Of a stretch of DNA of 35,262 nucleotides, positions 24,525 through 34,054 are shown one piece after another (positions within the stretch are counted from its first letter, which is position 1; each line of letters begins with the position of its first letter). This DNA comes from Ardenticatenales bacterium (GTDB lineage Bacteria > Chloroflexota > Anaerolineae > Epilineales > Epilineaceae). The DNA is taken from assembly GCA_020853525.1 (NCBI GenBank), contig JADYYS010000049.1, forward strand, positions 1 through 35,262, in the 5' to 3' direction. The notes below the pieces were generated by a model, which was not told the DNA's origin, did no database searches, and saw only the letters and a program-made list of their open reading frames with translations. The translations under genes and the position numbers were made by a program.

Positions 24525-26915
24525 ATGCCCCTTCTGCGACCGCCGGACCCGTCGGCCCGCGGCGATGCAGCCCCCAGTGTTGGGCGCGCTGCCTCCCGCC
24601 CCCACCGACCGCGGCAGCGCCAGCGCCATGCGCGGGTGCTGGCGGCGCTCGCTACGTGCATCCCCGTGGCGGCCGGCGCGTGGTGGAGTTCGGCGGCCGT
24701 GCGGGCCGAGCCGATCCAGCCGCCCCGTCACCTGAACTCCCTCGGCATCGTGCCCCCGATCGGCCAGTTGAACGATCCGCACGGGATCGCCGCCAGCCAC
24801 GGCGAGGACGGACGGTTCTACGTCGTGGACGGCGCCAACGCCCGCGTCCAGGTGTTCAGCCCGAGCGCCCTGCCCCTCGGCGAGCTCGGGCGCCGCGGCG
24901 ACGCGGTCGGGCGCGGCGAGCTCTGGCAGCCGGCGGATGTCGCGGTCAGCCCGGACGGGAAGTTCGTCTACGTCGTCGACCGCGGCACCCGCAAGGTGAT
25001 CCGCTTCACGCCCGAGCTGTGCCTGCCGCCCGAGAACCGGCCGAGCTGCGCCTCGGGCAGCTGGGGCGGCCGCGGCCGCGGCAACACGCTCTTCGAGTCG
25101 CCCGTCGGCTTGGCGACGGACCGGCAGGGCCGCGTGTACGTCGTCGATCAGGCGACGGACGAGGTCAAGGTGTTCGACAGCGAGGGCACGCACGTGACCA
25201 CGTTCGGCGGCTCCGGCAACGGCAACGGCCAGCTGCTCCAGCCGACGGATGTCGACGTGGCGCCCGACGGCACGGTCTGGGTGGCCGACCGGGACAACGA
25301 CCGCGTGGTGGCGTTCAAGCCGAACGGCGAGTACCAGAGCACGTTTCGCGGCGTGCAGCAGTCGATGTTCCATCCCGACGGCATCGCGATCGGTCCGAAC
25401 GGGCAGATGCTCGTCGTCGACCAGACCCCGGCGGAAGGCGAGCCGCGGGTCACGTGGTACGACAAGGGCCGGCTGGCATGGCAGATCGATCTCACCGGCG
25501 GACCGGACATCGACCGCGGCGCACCCATCGCGGGCGGCGTGGCGTTCCTGTCCGACGGGCGCGGGATCGTCGCCCACCCACGCTCGCTCGAGTACAGCCT
25601 CTACCTGGCGAACGCCGACAGTTCGTTCATGCCGTTCGCGCTGCGCGGCCAGGAGCGAAAGCAGTTCGATCTGCCGACGGACGTCGCGCTCGACCCGCAG
25701 TTCTATGTGGTGGCGGACAAGGGCAACGGGCGCGTCCTGATCATGAACCCCCAGAGCGGCGAGTCCGACGTCATGCTCGGCGGGCTCTACCAACAGACCG
25801 TCGACATGCTCGAGCCGACGGCCGTCGCCGTCTGGCGGACCGGCCCGGCATGGGCCGACGCGCGGATCTACATCGCCGACCCGGCGCGCCATTCCGTGTT
25901 CGTCGTCCGGCCCGATGGCCAGGTGATCGACCGGTGGGGGTCGGGCGAGCCGCGGCGGGACCCGGAAGGGCTTGCCGAACCCATCGACCTGGCGGTCGGG
26001 CCGACGGGCGAGGTGTTCGTTGCCGACAAAGGCAACGGGCGCATCGTCCGCCGCAGCCCGGACGGACGTTTACTCGGCCTCGTGGGTGAACCCGGCGACC
26101 TGCCTGGCCAGCTGCGCTACCCGATCGCCGTGACCGTCGGGCCGGACGGGCTGGTCTACACGCTGGAGTTCGGCAAGTCACGCGTGCAGGCGTTCACCGC
26201 CGACGGCAAGCCTGCCCACGTCTGGCCCGGCGCCAGCCTGCCCGTCCAGGCTGAGCTCGGCCTGCCGTGGAACCCCGTGGCCCTCGCCGCCGACGACCGT
26301 TTCGTCTACATCCTCGAGAACGACCAGCGCGAGCACGTCCGGGTGCAGGTGTTCCAGCCCCGGCTGGACGCCCAGGTCATCGGCGACGTCGTCGCCACGT
26401 TCGGCACCGAGCCGGGCCCGAACGCCGGTCAGCTCTGGAACCCGCTCGGGCTTTCTGCCGACGACGGCAAGATCCTGATCGCCGACGCCGGCAACAACCG
26501 CGTCGAGCTCTTCGGCTGGGATGACGGACACGTCGGTCCACCGACGGCCGGACCGGACACGCCGACGCCGTCGGACACGCCCACACCGCCCCCGTCCGCC
26601 ACGCCCGACATCGCGCCGCCGACCGCGACCCCAACGGCGACGGCCAGCGATGCGCCGAGCGCAACGCCGACGGCCCGGCCGCCCGACCCCACGGAGCCCG
26701 TGCCGTCGACCACGACGCCGCCCGTCGGCTCGGCGACGCCGACCGGTTCGCCCGCGCCCGACACCGCGACGCCCACCGCCACCCTCGGCACGCCCTCGGC
26801 CAGCCCCCCGCGGCCGAGCGAGTCGGCCAGCAGAACGCCGACGATCACGGCGACGCAGGACGTGCAGGTGCGGTTGTTCTTGCCGCGGGCCTATCGCGGG
26901 TATCGGGGACGCTGA
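24525..26915 (+). CDS. Secreted NHL-repeat beta-propeller protein with Pro/Thr linker and C-terminal LFLP motif
   Basis: The 796-residue protein has an Arg-rich N-terminus with a hydrophobic export segment at about 38-60, NHL-type repeats over 70-675 (for example HGIAASHGEDGRFYVVDGANARVQVF, VDVAPDGTVWVADRDNDRVVAF, GLSADDGKILIADAGNNRVELF), a Pro/Thr/Ser linker (about 680-775), and the tail VQVRLFLPRAYRGYRGR. The architecture matches exported Chloroflexota proteins. NHL propellers bind proteins, polysaccharides or RNA; no enzyme motif is seen here. The start is uncertain, because about 37 residues precede the signal core and the ribosome site is weak; a downstream GTG could be used. It converges on rimM (stops 34 bp apart). 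Confidence 0.82.
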   Translation: MPLLRPPDPSARGDAAPSVGRAASRPHRPRQRQRHARVLAALATCIPVAAGAWWSSAAVRAEPIQPPRHLNSLGIVPPIGQLNDPHGIAASHGEDGRFYVVDGANARVQVFSPSALPLGELGRRGDAVGRGELWQPADVAVSPDGKFVYVVDRGTRKVIRFTPELCLPPENRPSCASGSWGGRGRGNTLFESPVGLATDRQGRVYVVDQATDEVKVFDSEGTHVTTFGGSGNGNGQLLQPTDVDVAPDGTVWVADRDNDRVVAFKPNGEYQSTFRGVQQSMFHPDGIAIGPNGQMLVVDQTPAEGEPRVTWYDKGRLAWQIDLTGGPDIDRGAPIAGGVAFLSDGRGIVAHPRSLEYSLYLANADSSFMPFALRGQERKQFDLPTDVALDPQFYVVADKGNGRVLIMNPQSGESDVMLGGLYQQTVDMLEPTAVAVWRTGPAWADARIYIADPARHSVFVVRPDGQVIDRWGSGEPRRDPEGLAEPIDLAVGPTGEVFVADKGNGRIVRRSPDGRLLGLVGEPGDLPGQLRYPIAVTVGPDGLVYTLEFGKSRVQAFTADGKPAHVWPGASLPVQAELGLPWNPVALAADDRFVYILENDQREHVRVQVFQPRLDAQVIGDVVATFGTEPGPNAGQLWNPLGLSADDGKILIADAGNNRVELFGWDDGHVGPPTAGPDTPTPSDTPTPPPSATPDIAPPTATPTATASDAPSATPTARPPDPTEPVPSTTTPPVGSATPTGSPAPDTATPTATLGTPSASPPRPSESASRTPTITATQDVQVRLFLPRAYRGYRGR

Positions 26916-26949
26916 TCGAACCAGGCGCCTGATCGGAGTGGGCGGGGGC

Positions 26950-27501
26950 TCACCCCTCGTCCAACAGTCCCGCCAGCGCCACGATCACGATCCGCCCGCC
27001 CTCGACGTCGACGCGTTCGATCACGTCCCCGATCATCGGCACGAGCACCTGCCGCTCGCCCCGCACCACCAGGATATCGCTCGCGCCTGCGTTCATGAGG
27101 TCGACGACGCGGCCGACCGGGACGCCGTCCGTCGTGACGACGGCCAAGCCGATGAGGTCGTGCGGGTAGTAGCTGTCGTCTTCGTCCAGCGGCACGGCGT
27201 CCGCCGTCGGGACGTAGACGGACAGGCCGCTCAGGGCCGCGGCATCGTCGCGGTCCGCGGCGCCGCCGAAGCGGATGAGGAGGCGCCGGTCGTGCGACCG
27301 GACGGTGTCGATCGTCACCGGACCGGGGGGCTCACTGCGCGCGAGGTCCGGGCCGGCAATCCAGACCGTCCCCCCGGGCTTGAACCGCGCCTCGGGGTGG
27401 TCGGTCAGGATGTCGACCTGGACCTCGCCATGCAGACCGTGCGGCCGCCGGATCAGACCGACGGCGATGTACTCCGGGCGCTCCGCGCGCGCAGCGGTCA
27501 T
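26950..27501 (-). CDS. rimM: 16S rRNA processing protein RimM
   Basis: The 183-residue protein has the N-terminal RimM domain (YIAVGLIRRPHGLHGEVQVDILTD, then FKPGGTVWI and RLLIRFGGAADRDDAAAL-SGLSVYV) and the C-terminal PRC-barrel (YYPHDLIGLAVVTTDGVPVGRVVDLM...GASDILVVRGERQVLVPMI). It assists 30S head assembly and binds S19. It is the last gene of the ffh-rpsP-khpA-rimM operon; trmD and rplS, which often follow, are not present. Confidence 0.95.
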   Translation of the reverse strand: MTAARAERPEYIAVGLIRRPHGLHGEVQVDILTDHPEARFKPGGTVWIAGPDLARSEPPGPVTIDTVRSHDRRLLIRFGGAADRDDAAALSGLSVYVPTADAVPLDEDDSYYPHDLIGLAVVTTDGVPVGRVVDLMNAGASDILVVRGERQVLVPMIGDVIERVDVEGGRIVIVALAGLLDEG

Positions 27502-27550
27502 CGCGCCGACCGGACGCGACGCCCGGACGCCGCGCGCGTCACCGCCCCGT

Positions 27551-27787
27551 TCAATCGACGATCTCGAGCCGCCACCGCTCGCCGTCGGCCGCCGCCGTCA
27601 GGAGCGACCGCACCGCAGTGGCCACCCGGCCGTCTCGGCCGATCACGCGCCCCATGTCCTCGGGATCGACCTTCAGCCGGACGTAGTGCGTCCGGCCCTT
27701 CGAGAACGACGAGACCTCGATGGCCTCCGGCTTCTCGGCCAGCGCCGTGGCGATCGTGCGAACGAGCTCGGTCATGTCGGCGCCCAT
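27551..27787 (-). CDS. khpA: KH-domain RNA-binding protein KhpA
   Basis: The 78-residue protein is a single type II KH domain with the GRVIGRDGR loop (GxxG) at about 47-55, preceded by SSFSKGRTHYVRLKVDPED. KhpA partners KhpB in several bacteria and binds many RNAs, with effects on ribosome function and cell division. Its ATG lies one base after the rpsP stop, so translation is probably coupled. Met5 is an alternative start. The position between rpsP and rimM is the standard one. Confidence 0.95.
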   Translation of the reverse strand: MGADMTELVRTIATALAEKPEAIEVSSFSKGRTHYVRLKVDPEDMGRVIGRDGRVATAVRSLLTAAADGERWRLEIVD

Positions 27788-27788
27788 C

Positions 27789-28760
27789 TCAGCCCGCCTG
27801 ACCGATCCGCTCCCGGATCTCCTCGACCGCCTTCGCCCCGATGCCCGGCAGCGCCAGCGCCGCGTCGTCGCCCTCGGCCAGCAGCGCGTTCAATGCTGCG
27901 ACGGAGGTCACGCCGGCGTCGGCAAGCGCCTTCTCGATGCGGGCCGACAGGCCGAGCGCCGCCAGCTCGCCCGTCGCGGCGACCGCTTCGGCCGGTGCTG
28001 CCTCGTCCTCGCCCGTCACGGCGTCGGCCAACGCTTCCGTCACATCGGCCGCCTTCTCGACGACGGCCTCCGCCGCGTCGGAGACGACATCGGCGACGAC
28101 GTGGGCGGCCTTCTTGGCGCCTTCGGCGACCGTATGGGCCGCCTTCTTGGCCCCCTCGACGACGGGCTCCGCGGCATCGGCGACGACGTGCGCCGCCTTC
28201 TTGGCGCCCTCGACGACATCCTCGACCACGGGCGCGGCCGCGTCGCTCACGACGTCGACGGCATGCTCGATCGCGTCGCCGGCCTTCTCGAGCGCGGCCT
28301 CGGCCGCGTCGATCGCGGGCGCAGCAGCTGCGGCAGCGGCGGCGGCGGTGTGCTTGGCGCGGTCGAGGAGCGAGGCGTCCTCGGCCGGCACGTCGGCCAC
28401 GGACGCGGCCTTGGCGGCCTTGCCGCGGGCCGGCTTGGCCTCGGCCTTCGGCGTTGCAGCCTCCGGGACCGGGGCGACCAAGCTCTCGATGCTGGCGCCG
28501 CCGTGGATCTTCTTCACCTTGTCGGCCAAGCCGAGCTTGGTGAAGAAGCGCTCGACCGGGCCGCTCGGCTGGGCGCCGACGCTCAGCCAGTGCAGCGCGC
28601 GCGCCTCCTTGATGACCACCGTCGGCGGGTCCGTGCGGGGGTCGTAGTGCCCGATCGTCTCGATGAACCGGCCGTCGCGCGGCGAGCGCTGATCGGCCAC
28701 GACGATACGGTAGCTGGGCTTCTTCTTGGCGCCGACACGGCGCAGGCGGATGCGAACCAT
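27789..28760 (-). CDS. rpsP: Ribosomal protein S16 with a long C-terminal extension
   Basis: Residues 1-85 are a normal S16 ([23 protein letters not shown], then [12 protein letters not shown] and [15 protein letters not shown]). S16 usually ends near residue 80-100, but this frame continues to 323. Residues 115-135 are Ala/Lys-rich. Residues 140-255 form an Ala/Val-rich amphipathic repeat in which KKAAHVVAD-type units recur ([49 protein letters not shown]). Residues 270-323 resemble a helix-hairpin-helix module, with [18 protein letters not shown] as in the RNA polymerase alpha C-terminal domain. It lies 18 bp after ffh. The extension is continuous, with no frameshift evident. Confidence 0.93.
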   Translation of the reverse strand: MVRIRLRRVGAKKKPSYRIVVADQRSPRDGRFIETIGHYDPRTDPPTVVIKEARALHWLSVGAQPSGPVERFFTKLGLADKVKKIHGGASIESLVAPVPEAATPKAEAKPARGKAAKAASVADVPAEDASLLDRAKHTAAAAAAAAAPAIDAAEAALEKAGDAIEHAVDVVSDAAAPVVEDVVEGAKKAAHVVADAAEPVVEGAKKAAHTVAEGAKKAAHVVADVVSDAAEAVVEKAADVTEALADAVTGEDEAAPAEAVAATGELAALGLSARIEKALADAGVTSVAALNALLAEGDDAALALPGIGAKAVEEIRERIGQAG

Positions 28761-28778
28761 ATGTGTGAGCTCCTCTCG

Positions 28779-30119
28779 CTAGATCCCGAGTAGGCCGGGC
28801 GGCAGCTTCATCTTGCCGCCCGACGATTTACCACCCGACAATCGCTTCATCATCGTCTGCATCGACTTGAAGTTGCGCAGGAGGTCGTTCACCTCCGGTA
28901 CGCTCGTGCCGCTGCCGGCCGCGATGCGGCGCCGGCGGCTGCCGTTCAGGACGTCGGGCTTCTTGCGCTCGCGGGGCGTCATGGAAAGGATGATCGCCTC
29001 GACGCGCTTGAGCGCACCGTCGTCCACGTCCGCGGGGAGTTGCTTCATCGCCTTGCCGAGGCCGGGGATGAGGCCCATGATCTCGCGCAGCGGCCCCATC
29101 TTCTTCAGCTGCTGCATCTGCGTCAGGAAGTCCTGCAGGTCGAACTGGCCGCTCTGGAGCTTGCGCCCCATCCGCTCCGCTTCGTCCGCGTCGACCGTCT
29201 CGGCCGCACGCTCGAGGAGCGAGGCCAGGTCGCCGCGCCCCAGGATGCGCGACGCGAGCCGCTCGGGCTCGAACGCCTCGAGGGCGCCGGTCTTCTCGCC
29301 GACGCCGAGGAACTTGATCGGCACGCCCGTCACGGCGCGCACGGACAGCGCCGCGCCGCCGCGCGCGTCGCCGTCGATCTTCGTGAGGATCAGGCCGGTC
29401 AGGGACAGCCGCGCGTGGAATGCCGCGGCGACGTTCACCGCCTCCTGGCCCGTCATCGCGTCCACGACGAGCAGCGTCTCGGTCGGCTTCACGCGCCGCG
29501 TGATCTCGGCGAGTTCCTCCATGAGCGGCTCGTCGATCTGCAGCCGCCCGCTCGTATCGACGAGGACGACGTCGTACGCGCCGCGCCGCGCGAACTGGAT
29601 GGACCGCTCGGCGATGTCCGGCGGGGCGGGCTCGGCGCCCTCGCTGTAGACCGCCACGTCGAGCTGCTTGCCGAGGGATTCCAGCTGCGCGATGGCCGCC
29701 GGTCGGCGCGTGTCGCATGCGACGAGCAGCGCGCGCTTGCCCTTCTTGCGCAGCAGAAGCGCCAGCTTGGCCGCCGTCGTCGTCTTGCCCGCGCCCTGCA
29801 ACCCCGCCATGACGATCACCGGCGGATCGCCGCGACCGATGTCCAGCGGCGCCGCCTTGCCGAGCGTGGCCACGAGCTCGTCGTAGACGATCGTGACGAC
29901 CTGCTGCGCCGGCGAGAGCGAGCGCATGACCTCGGCCCCGACGGCCCGCTCCTTGACGCGGGCGACGAGGTCCTTGACGACGCCGAACTGCACGTCGGCG
30001 TCGAGCAGCGCCAATCGCAGCTCGCGCATCGCGCGGTCCACGTCGGCCTCGGTGAGCACGCCCTTCTTGGCGAGGTCACCGAAGAGCGCTTCCAGCTTGT
30101 CTTGCAGGACGTTGAACAT
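28779..30119 (-). CDS. ffh: Signal recognition particle GTPase Ffh (SRP54)
   Basis: The ATG at 30119 (MFNVLQDKLEALFGDL) was chosen; the frame also has an upstream TTG but homologs begin here. The 446-residue protein has the N domain (1-90), GTPase motifs GLQGAGKTTTAAKLA, DTSGRLQIDEPL and TKIDGDARGGAALSV, and the Met-rich M domain ending with the RNA-binding segment NGSRRRRIAAGSGTSVPEVNDLL and MKLPPGLLGI. It binds signal sequences and 4.5S RNA and delivers ribosomes to FtsY. It is the first gene of the operon. Confidence 0.98.
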   Translation of the reverse strand: MFNVLQDKLEALFGDLAKKGVLTEADVDRAMRELRLALLDADVQFGVVKDLVARVKERAVGAEVMRSLSPAQQVVTIVYDELVATLGKAAPLDIGRGDPPVIVMAGLQGAGKTTTAAKLALLLRKKGKRALLVACDTRRPAAIAQLESLGKQLDVAVYSEGAEPAPPDIAERSIQFARRGAYDVVLVDTSGRLQIDEPLMEELAEITRRVKPTETLLVVDAMTGQEAVNVAAAFHARLSLTGLILTKIDGDARGGAALSVRAVTGVPIKFLGVGEKTGALEAFEPERLASRILGRGDLASLLERAAETVDADEAERMGRKLQSGQFDLQDFLTQMQQLKKMGPLREIMGLIPGLGKAMKQLPADVDDGALKRVEAIILSMTPRERKKPDVLNGSRRRRIAAGSGTSVPEVNDLLRNFKSMQTMMKRLSGGKSSGGKMKLPPGLLGI

Positions 30120-30139
30120 TCGGGGAGCCAACAACAATG

Positions 30140-30186
30140 CGCCGACGCCAAGGCAGGCCGAGCCTGCCCGACGGTCGGCGTCGGCG
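30140..30186. promoter_or_regulatory. Nested hairpins upstream of ffh
   Basis: CGCCGACGCC (30140-30149) pairs with GGCGTCGGCG (30177-30186), enclosing a second hairpin GGCAGGC / GCCTGCC (30152-30158 with 30162-30168). The structure begins 20 bp upstream of the ffh start, so on the minus strand it would lie in the leader just before the start codon. It might also be an upstream terminator or a protein site. Confidence 0.5.
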
Positions 30187-30373
30187 GGTCAAGGTGGCGG
30201 ATGATAGCGATGGGCGAGGCGGTCGTCAAAGAGAACGGCCTGCAGCCCTCGCCACTCGACGTCGTCCGGGAGACCATTGCCGCCGCAATCCTCTCTGACC
30301 CTCCTTGACACGCCCCCCTCCCCATACGACCATACCCCTCTGCCGCCCGACGCCCCGCCCGAGGAGCCCCGCC

Positions 30374-33300
30374 ATGCCCACGCCGCCCGTCCGCCGCCGG
30401 TCCATCCGGGCACCCCGCGTCGTGCGCGGCGGCGCCGCCGCCGTCGCCGTCGCCGTACTCAGCGGAGCCGCGCTCTCGCTCGGGCACCTGGCGTCCGCCG
30501 CACCCGTCGTCGCCCCATCGGCCGCGCCATCGGTCGCCCCGGCGTCGCCGCCCGTCGCACCGCCCCCCGTCGCGCGCCCCGCCGATCCCACGGACGCCCC
30601 GTTCATCAGCTACGTCCAGCCGAGCGACGTCCTCGTCTACGACGCCGCGCGCCGCAACGCCGGCCCCGGCGCGAGCCCGGCGGCGGTCGAGGCGGCGGCG
30701 GCGGCGTTCCGGGCGGCGTGGGCGGCCGACCACTTCCATGGGCCAAGGTCGGAGGACCTCGAGCGGCTGCACCAGCGCGAGCTCGCGTGGCTGCACGCGA
30801 CGTCGTCGGATGGGGCGCGCACATCGGCCGACGGACACGTCGGCGCCGTCGCGGACACGCACGTCGACGCCCAGGCCGACGCGGACCGCGGCGTCGACCC
30901 GGCCCGCTCGCCCAACCCTTTGCAGCGCGCCCCGGTCCTCGGCGAGCTCAAGCTGCTCGTCATCGCGGTCGAGTTCGACGGGACGGACACGGCCGAGAAC
31001 TTCTCGCACGAGGTCGGGATCCGGGCCGGCGGCCGGTGCGTGACCGAGACCGTGACGTACGACGGGCCGCTGCATGGCCAGATCGCGCGCCCCGGCCCGC
31101 TGGACAACCACACCACGTGGCGGCCGAGCTTCGAGCGCGACTTCTACGAGCAGATGGTCTTCTCCGCCGAGGGCGTCACCGAGCGCATCCGGCCCGACCT
31201 CGTCGACCCGGAGGACGGCCGGCCGGGCATCGACATCGGCGGGAACTCGATGGCGAACTTCTACAAGGAGGTCTCGGGCGGCAAGGTGACGTTCGACGGC
31301 GGCCCGCGCGGGGTCACCGCCTGGGTCAAGGTGCCGCATTCCGTCGGCTACTACGACGCGAACGCCTGCCGCAACGGGCGGCCGTCGGGCTCCGGCCTGC
31401 CGAGCAACCCGCGATTCCCGAACGGGACGGGGCAGCTCATCGCCGACATCGGCGCCGCGATCAACGCCGCCGACCCGGACTTCCCGTGGGCGGATTACGA
31501 CACGGACGGCGACCGCGTCGTGGACCACGTCGTCTACATCCACGCCGGCATCGACGAGTCCGAGGGCGGCGGCGTGGACGGCAACCAGCAGATCTGGGCG
31601 CACCGCTCCAGCGTCGACGCCCGCACCGGGCTGATGGACGACCGCGGCACGCCGACGGACATGACGGACGACATCACGATCCGCGGCTACACGATCCAGC
31701 CCGAGAACCTCAGCCTGGGGGTCCTCGTCCATGAGTTCGGCCACGACCTCGGCCTGCCGGACCTCTACACGACGACCGGCGACGAGGACGTGACGTGGTG
31801 GGACCTGATGAGCGTCGGCGCCCGCACGGGGCGGCTGAACGGCAGCGATCCGACGCACATCGGCGCGTGGGGCAAGACCGTCCTCGGTTGGCTCGACCCG
31901 GTCGTCGTGACGCCCGGCGCCGACGCCGCGACCGTGCTCCTCGGCCAGCTCGCCCAGCCGCCGGAAGGCAGCACGGCCGCCGTACGGGTGGACGTACCGC
32001 CGTCGTACGAGCGCCAGGTGCCCCTCGTGCCGGACTCCACCCGGTTGTGGTGGAGCGGCAACGACCAGGCGTCGGCCGATCATCGCCTGACGCGCGACCT
32101 CGACCTGACGGGGGCAACCGGCGCCGTCAGCGTGTCGTTCCAGCTGAACCACGGCCTCGAGCGCGACCGGGACTACTTCTTCGTCGAGGTCTCGACGGAC
32201 GGCGGCGCGACGTTCGTCCAGACCAAGGGCTTCCGGGTCGGCACGGGCCAGGAGCGCACGACCGCCGACGACTACGCCGACCCGAACCGCAGTCTGGCCG
32301 GCTACGGCGGCTTGAAGTACGGCTACACCGGCGACAACCAGGGCTGGATGGACGTGTACCACGACCTCACGCCCTACGCCGGCATGTCCATCCAGTTGCG
32401 GCTGCGCTACGCGACGAGCCCGAGCAACCAGAGCCGCGGCGTGTTCGTCGACAACTTCGCCGTCCGCTCCGGCGGCGCCGAACTCCTCGTCGACGCCGTC
32501 GAGCCCGGCGCGCCGAGCGACTGGACGTCGACGCCCGGCACGTTCCAAAGCGCCACGGCCGTCGACGCCGGCTGGACGATGACGGACGGCACGAAGCCGA
32601 TCGCGCGCTACTACCTCCTCGAGTGGCGCAACCCGGTGGGCTTCGACATCGGCCTGAAGTATGCCTACAACACGATCTTCGCCCGGCTGACGGCCGACGG
32701 GGCGCGCGAGCTCTTCATCGACCGCGTCCCGAGCAACGTGCCGGGCCTGCTGGTGTGGCTGCGCGACATGCGCTTCGGCGCGAACAACCCGAGCAACAGC
32801 ATCCTCAGCGACCGCAACCAGCTCGCCTTGCCCAGCGAGGGCGCCAAGGGCGGGCTGCTCATCGTCGACGCCCACCCCGAACCGCTCCGCGGGCCGCTCG
32901 GCGGCGTGATCAGCAACACGCACGGCATCTTCCCGTTCCCGCCGAGCGACAGCTGGCGCGGCCGCGTCCAGACGACGAACGCCGCATTCGGTCTGCACAA
33001 CACCGCCGCGATCACGCTGACGGCCTCCACCGGCGTCGAGCCGCCGGCCACGCTCGTGATGACCCCGACGCACTACGCCCCGCTGCCCGCGGTGCACGGC
33101 TTCCACGACGCGCTCGGCTTCATGCCGGGCGTCGAGGAGCTCGAGGTGCCGGTCATCCTCGACGGCGACGGTGACCAGGTGCGCACCAAACGCTACGCGT
33201 TCGCCGATCCGGACGGCGGCGTCGTCGTGCCGGCCGCCGGCTACTACCCGCCGCGCACGCCGATCGGCTTCACCGGCCTCGGCGGCGACCGCGTCCCGCC

Positions 33301-33967
33301 CAGCGACAACATCAGCGTCTTCGAGACGATGTTCCTGCGCGGCACCGCCCCCGTATTCGTCGACATCGGCGCCTCGACCGGCCGCGGCGTCACGGGCCGC
33401 CAGTCCGGCAACCCGGGCGACCACGGCGTCCAGTTCGGCTTCCACTTCGACGTGATCAGCGAGGCGGCGGACGGCTCGACCGGGACGATCCGGCTGTGGC
33501 GTCAGGCGGACGACGCCGAGGCGACGGGTGCACTGATGCGCGATGGCAACGTCAACGTGGACGCCGGCCTGATCAACATCGGCGGCGCGACCACGATGAC
33601 CCTCTACAGCGACTTCGACGAGGCCGGTGCCATGTTCGTCGCCGATGGGTTGTCGAGCGGCGCGGTGCCGGTGGCGGTAGGCCCCGACGAGGTTGCGCAC
33701 GCCGTGCTGAAGAGCGGACCGGGCGCGCTGGCGGCGCTGGCCGCTGCGCCGGGCGAAGCCGTCGCGGTGGCGTGGGCCGGCTACGTGAAGAGCGGCGTCG
33801 AGGCAGGCTTCCACTATCGCCTTGCGCCGCGCTCTTCGGCGCAGAAAGTGATGGTGCGTAACGAGGTCTATCGGCCGGGTCAGCCCGTGCGGCTGCTCGA
33901 CGCGCTCGAGATCGAGATCGCGCTGCGGTCGGTGGCGTACCTGCCGATCGGGCGGCGCGGGGAGTAG
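30374..33967 (+). CDS. Secreted M6-family (immune inhibitor A-like) metalloprotease
   Basis: The ATG at 30374 has GAGGAG 7 nt upstream and begins a signal peptide (PVRRRSIRAPRVVRGG, an Ala/Val core, then HLASAAP). Of 1197 residues, about 60-210 look like a propeptide, 190-510 the catalytic domain with zinc motif HEFGHDLGLPDLY (His453, Glu454, His457) followed by the WWDLMSVG Met-turn, and 570-705 a MAM-like beta-sandwich as in InhA (DYFFVEVSTDGGATF, VFVDNFAVRSGG). The remaining 490 residues contain further beta domains and end LRSVAYLPIGRRGE. It is probably an extracellular protease that degrades protein substrates. No partner gene is adjacent. Confidence 0.92.
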   Translation: MPTPPVRRRSIRAPRVVRGGAAAVAVAVLSGAALSLGHLASAAPVVAPSAAPSVAPASPPVAPPPVARPADPTDAPFISYVQPSDVLVYDAARRNAGPGASPAAVEAAAAAFRAAWAADHFHGPRSEDLERLHQRELAWLHATSSDGARTSADGHVGAVADTHVDAQADADRGVDPARSPNPLQRAPVLGELKLLVIAVEFDGTDTAENFSHEVGIRAGGRCVTETVTYDGPLHGQIARPGPLDNHTTWRPSFERDFYEQMVFSAEGVTERIRPDLVDPEDGRPGIDIGGNSMANFYKEVSGGKVTFDGGPRGVTAWVKVPHSVGYYDANACRNGRPSGSGLPSNPRFPNGTGQLIADIGAAINAADPDFPWADYDTDGDRVVDHVVYIHAGIDESEGGGVDGNQQIWAHRSSVDARTGLMDDRGTPTDMTDDITIRGYTIQPENLSLGVLVHEFGHDLGLPDLYTTTGDEDVTWWDLMSVGARTGRLNGSDPTHIGAWGKTVLGWLDPVVVTPGADAATVLLGQLAQPPEGSTAAVRVDVPPSYERQVPLVPDSTRLWWSGNDQASADHRLTRDLDLTGATGAVSVSFQLNHGLERDRDYFFVEVSTDGGATFVQTKGFRVGTGQERTTADDYADPNRSLAGYGGLKYGYTGDNQGWMDVYHDLTPYAGMSIQLRLRYATSPSNQSRGVFVDNFAVRSGGAELLVDAVEPGAPSDWTSTPGTFQSATAVDAGWTMTDGTKPIARYYLLEWRNPVGFDIGLKYAYNTIFARLTADGARELFIDRVPSNVPGLLVWLRDMRFGANNPSNSILSDRNQLALPSEGAKGGLLIVDAHPEPLRGPLGGVISNTHGIFPFPPSDSWRGRVQTTNAAFGLHNTAAITLTASTGVEPPATLVMTPTHYAPLPAVHGFHDALGFMPGVEELEVPVILDGDGDQVRTKRYAFADPDGGVVVPAAGYYPPRTPIGFTGLGGDRVPPSDNISVFETMFLRGTAPVFVDIGASTGRGVTGRQSGNPGDHGVQFGFHFDVISEAADGSTGTIRLWRQADDAEATGALMRDGNVNVDAGLINIGGATTMTLYSDFDEAGAMFVADGLSSGAVPVAVGPDEVAHAVLKSGPGALAALAAAPGEAVAVAWAGYVKSGVEAGFHYRLAPRSSAQKVMVRNEVYRPGQPVRLLDALEIEIALRSVAYLPIGRRGE

Positions 33968-34054
33968 GGGCGGGCCGATCGTGCGCTGAGATCGAACTGG
34001 AGTTGACCCGCCTTCGCGGACACCTCACAGTTTGGGAGGCAGGAGGTGGCCACG

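Noticed and set aside
30120-30373. 4.5S RNA gene (ffs) beside ffh.
   Set aside because: The hairpins at 30140-30186 do not show the conserved SRP RNA tetraloop and symmetric loop arrangement.
29816-33814. A 1332-codon open frame on the minus strand.
   Set aside because: It is antisense to the M6 protease and part of ffh, is extremely rich in Arg, Ala and Val with no domain, and results from GC-rich codon bias.
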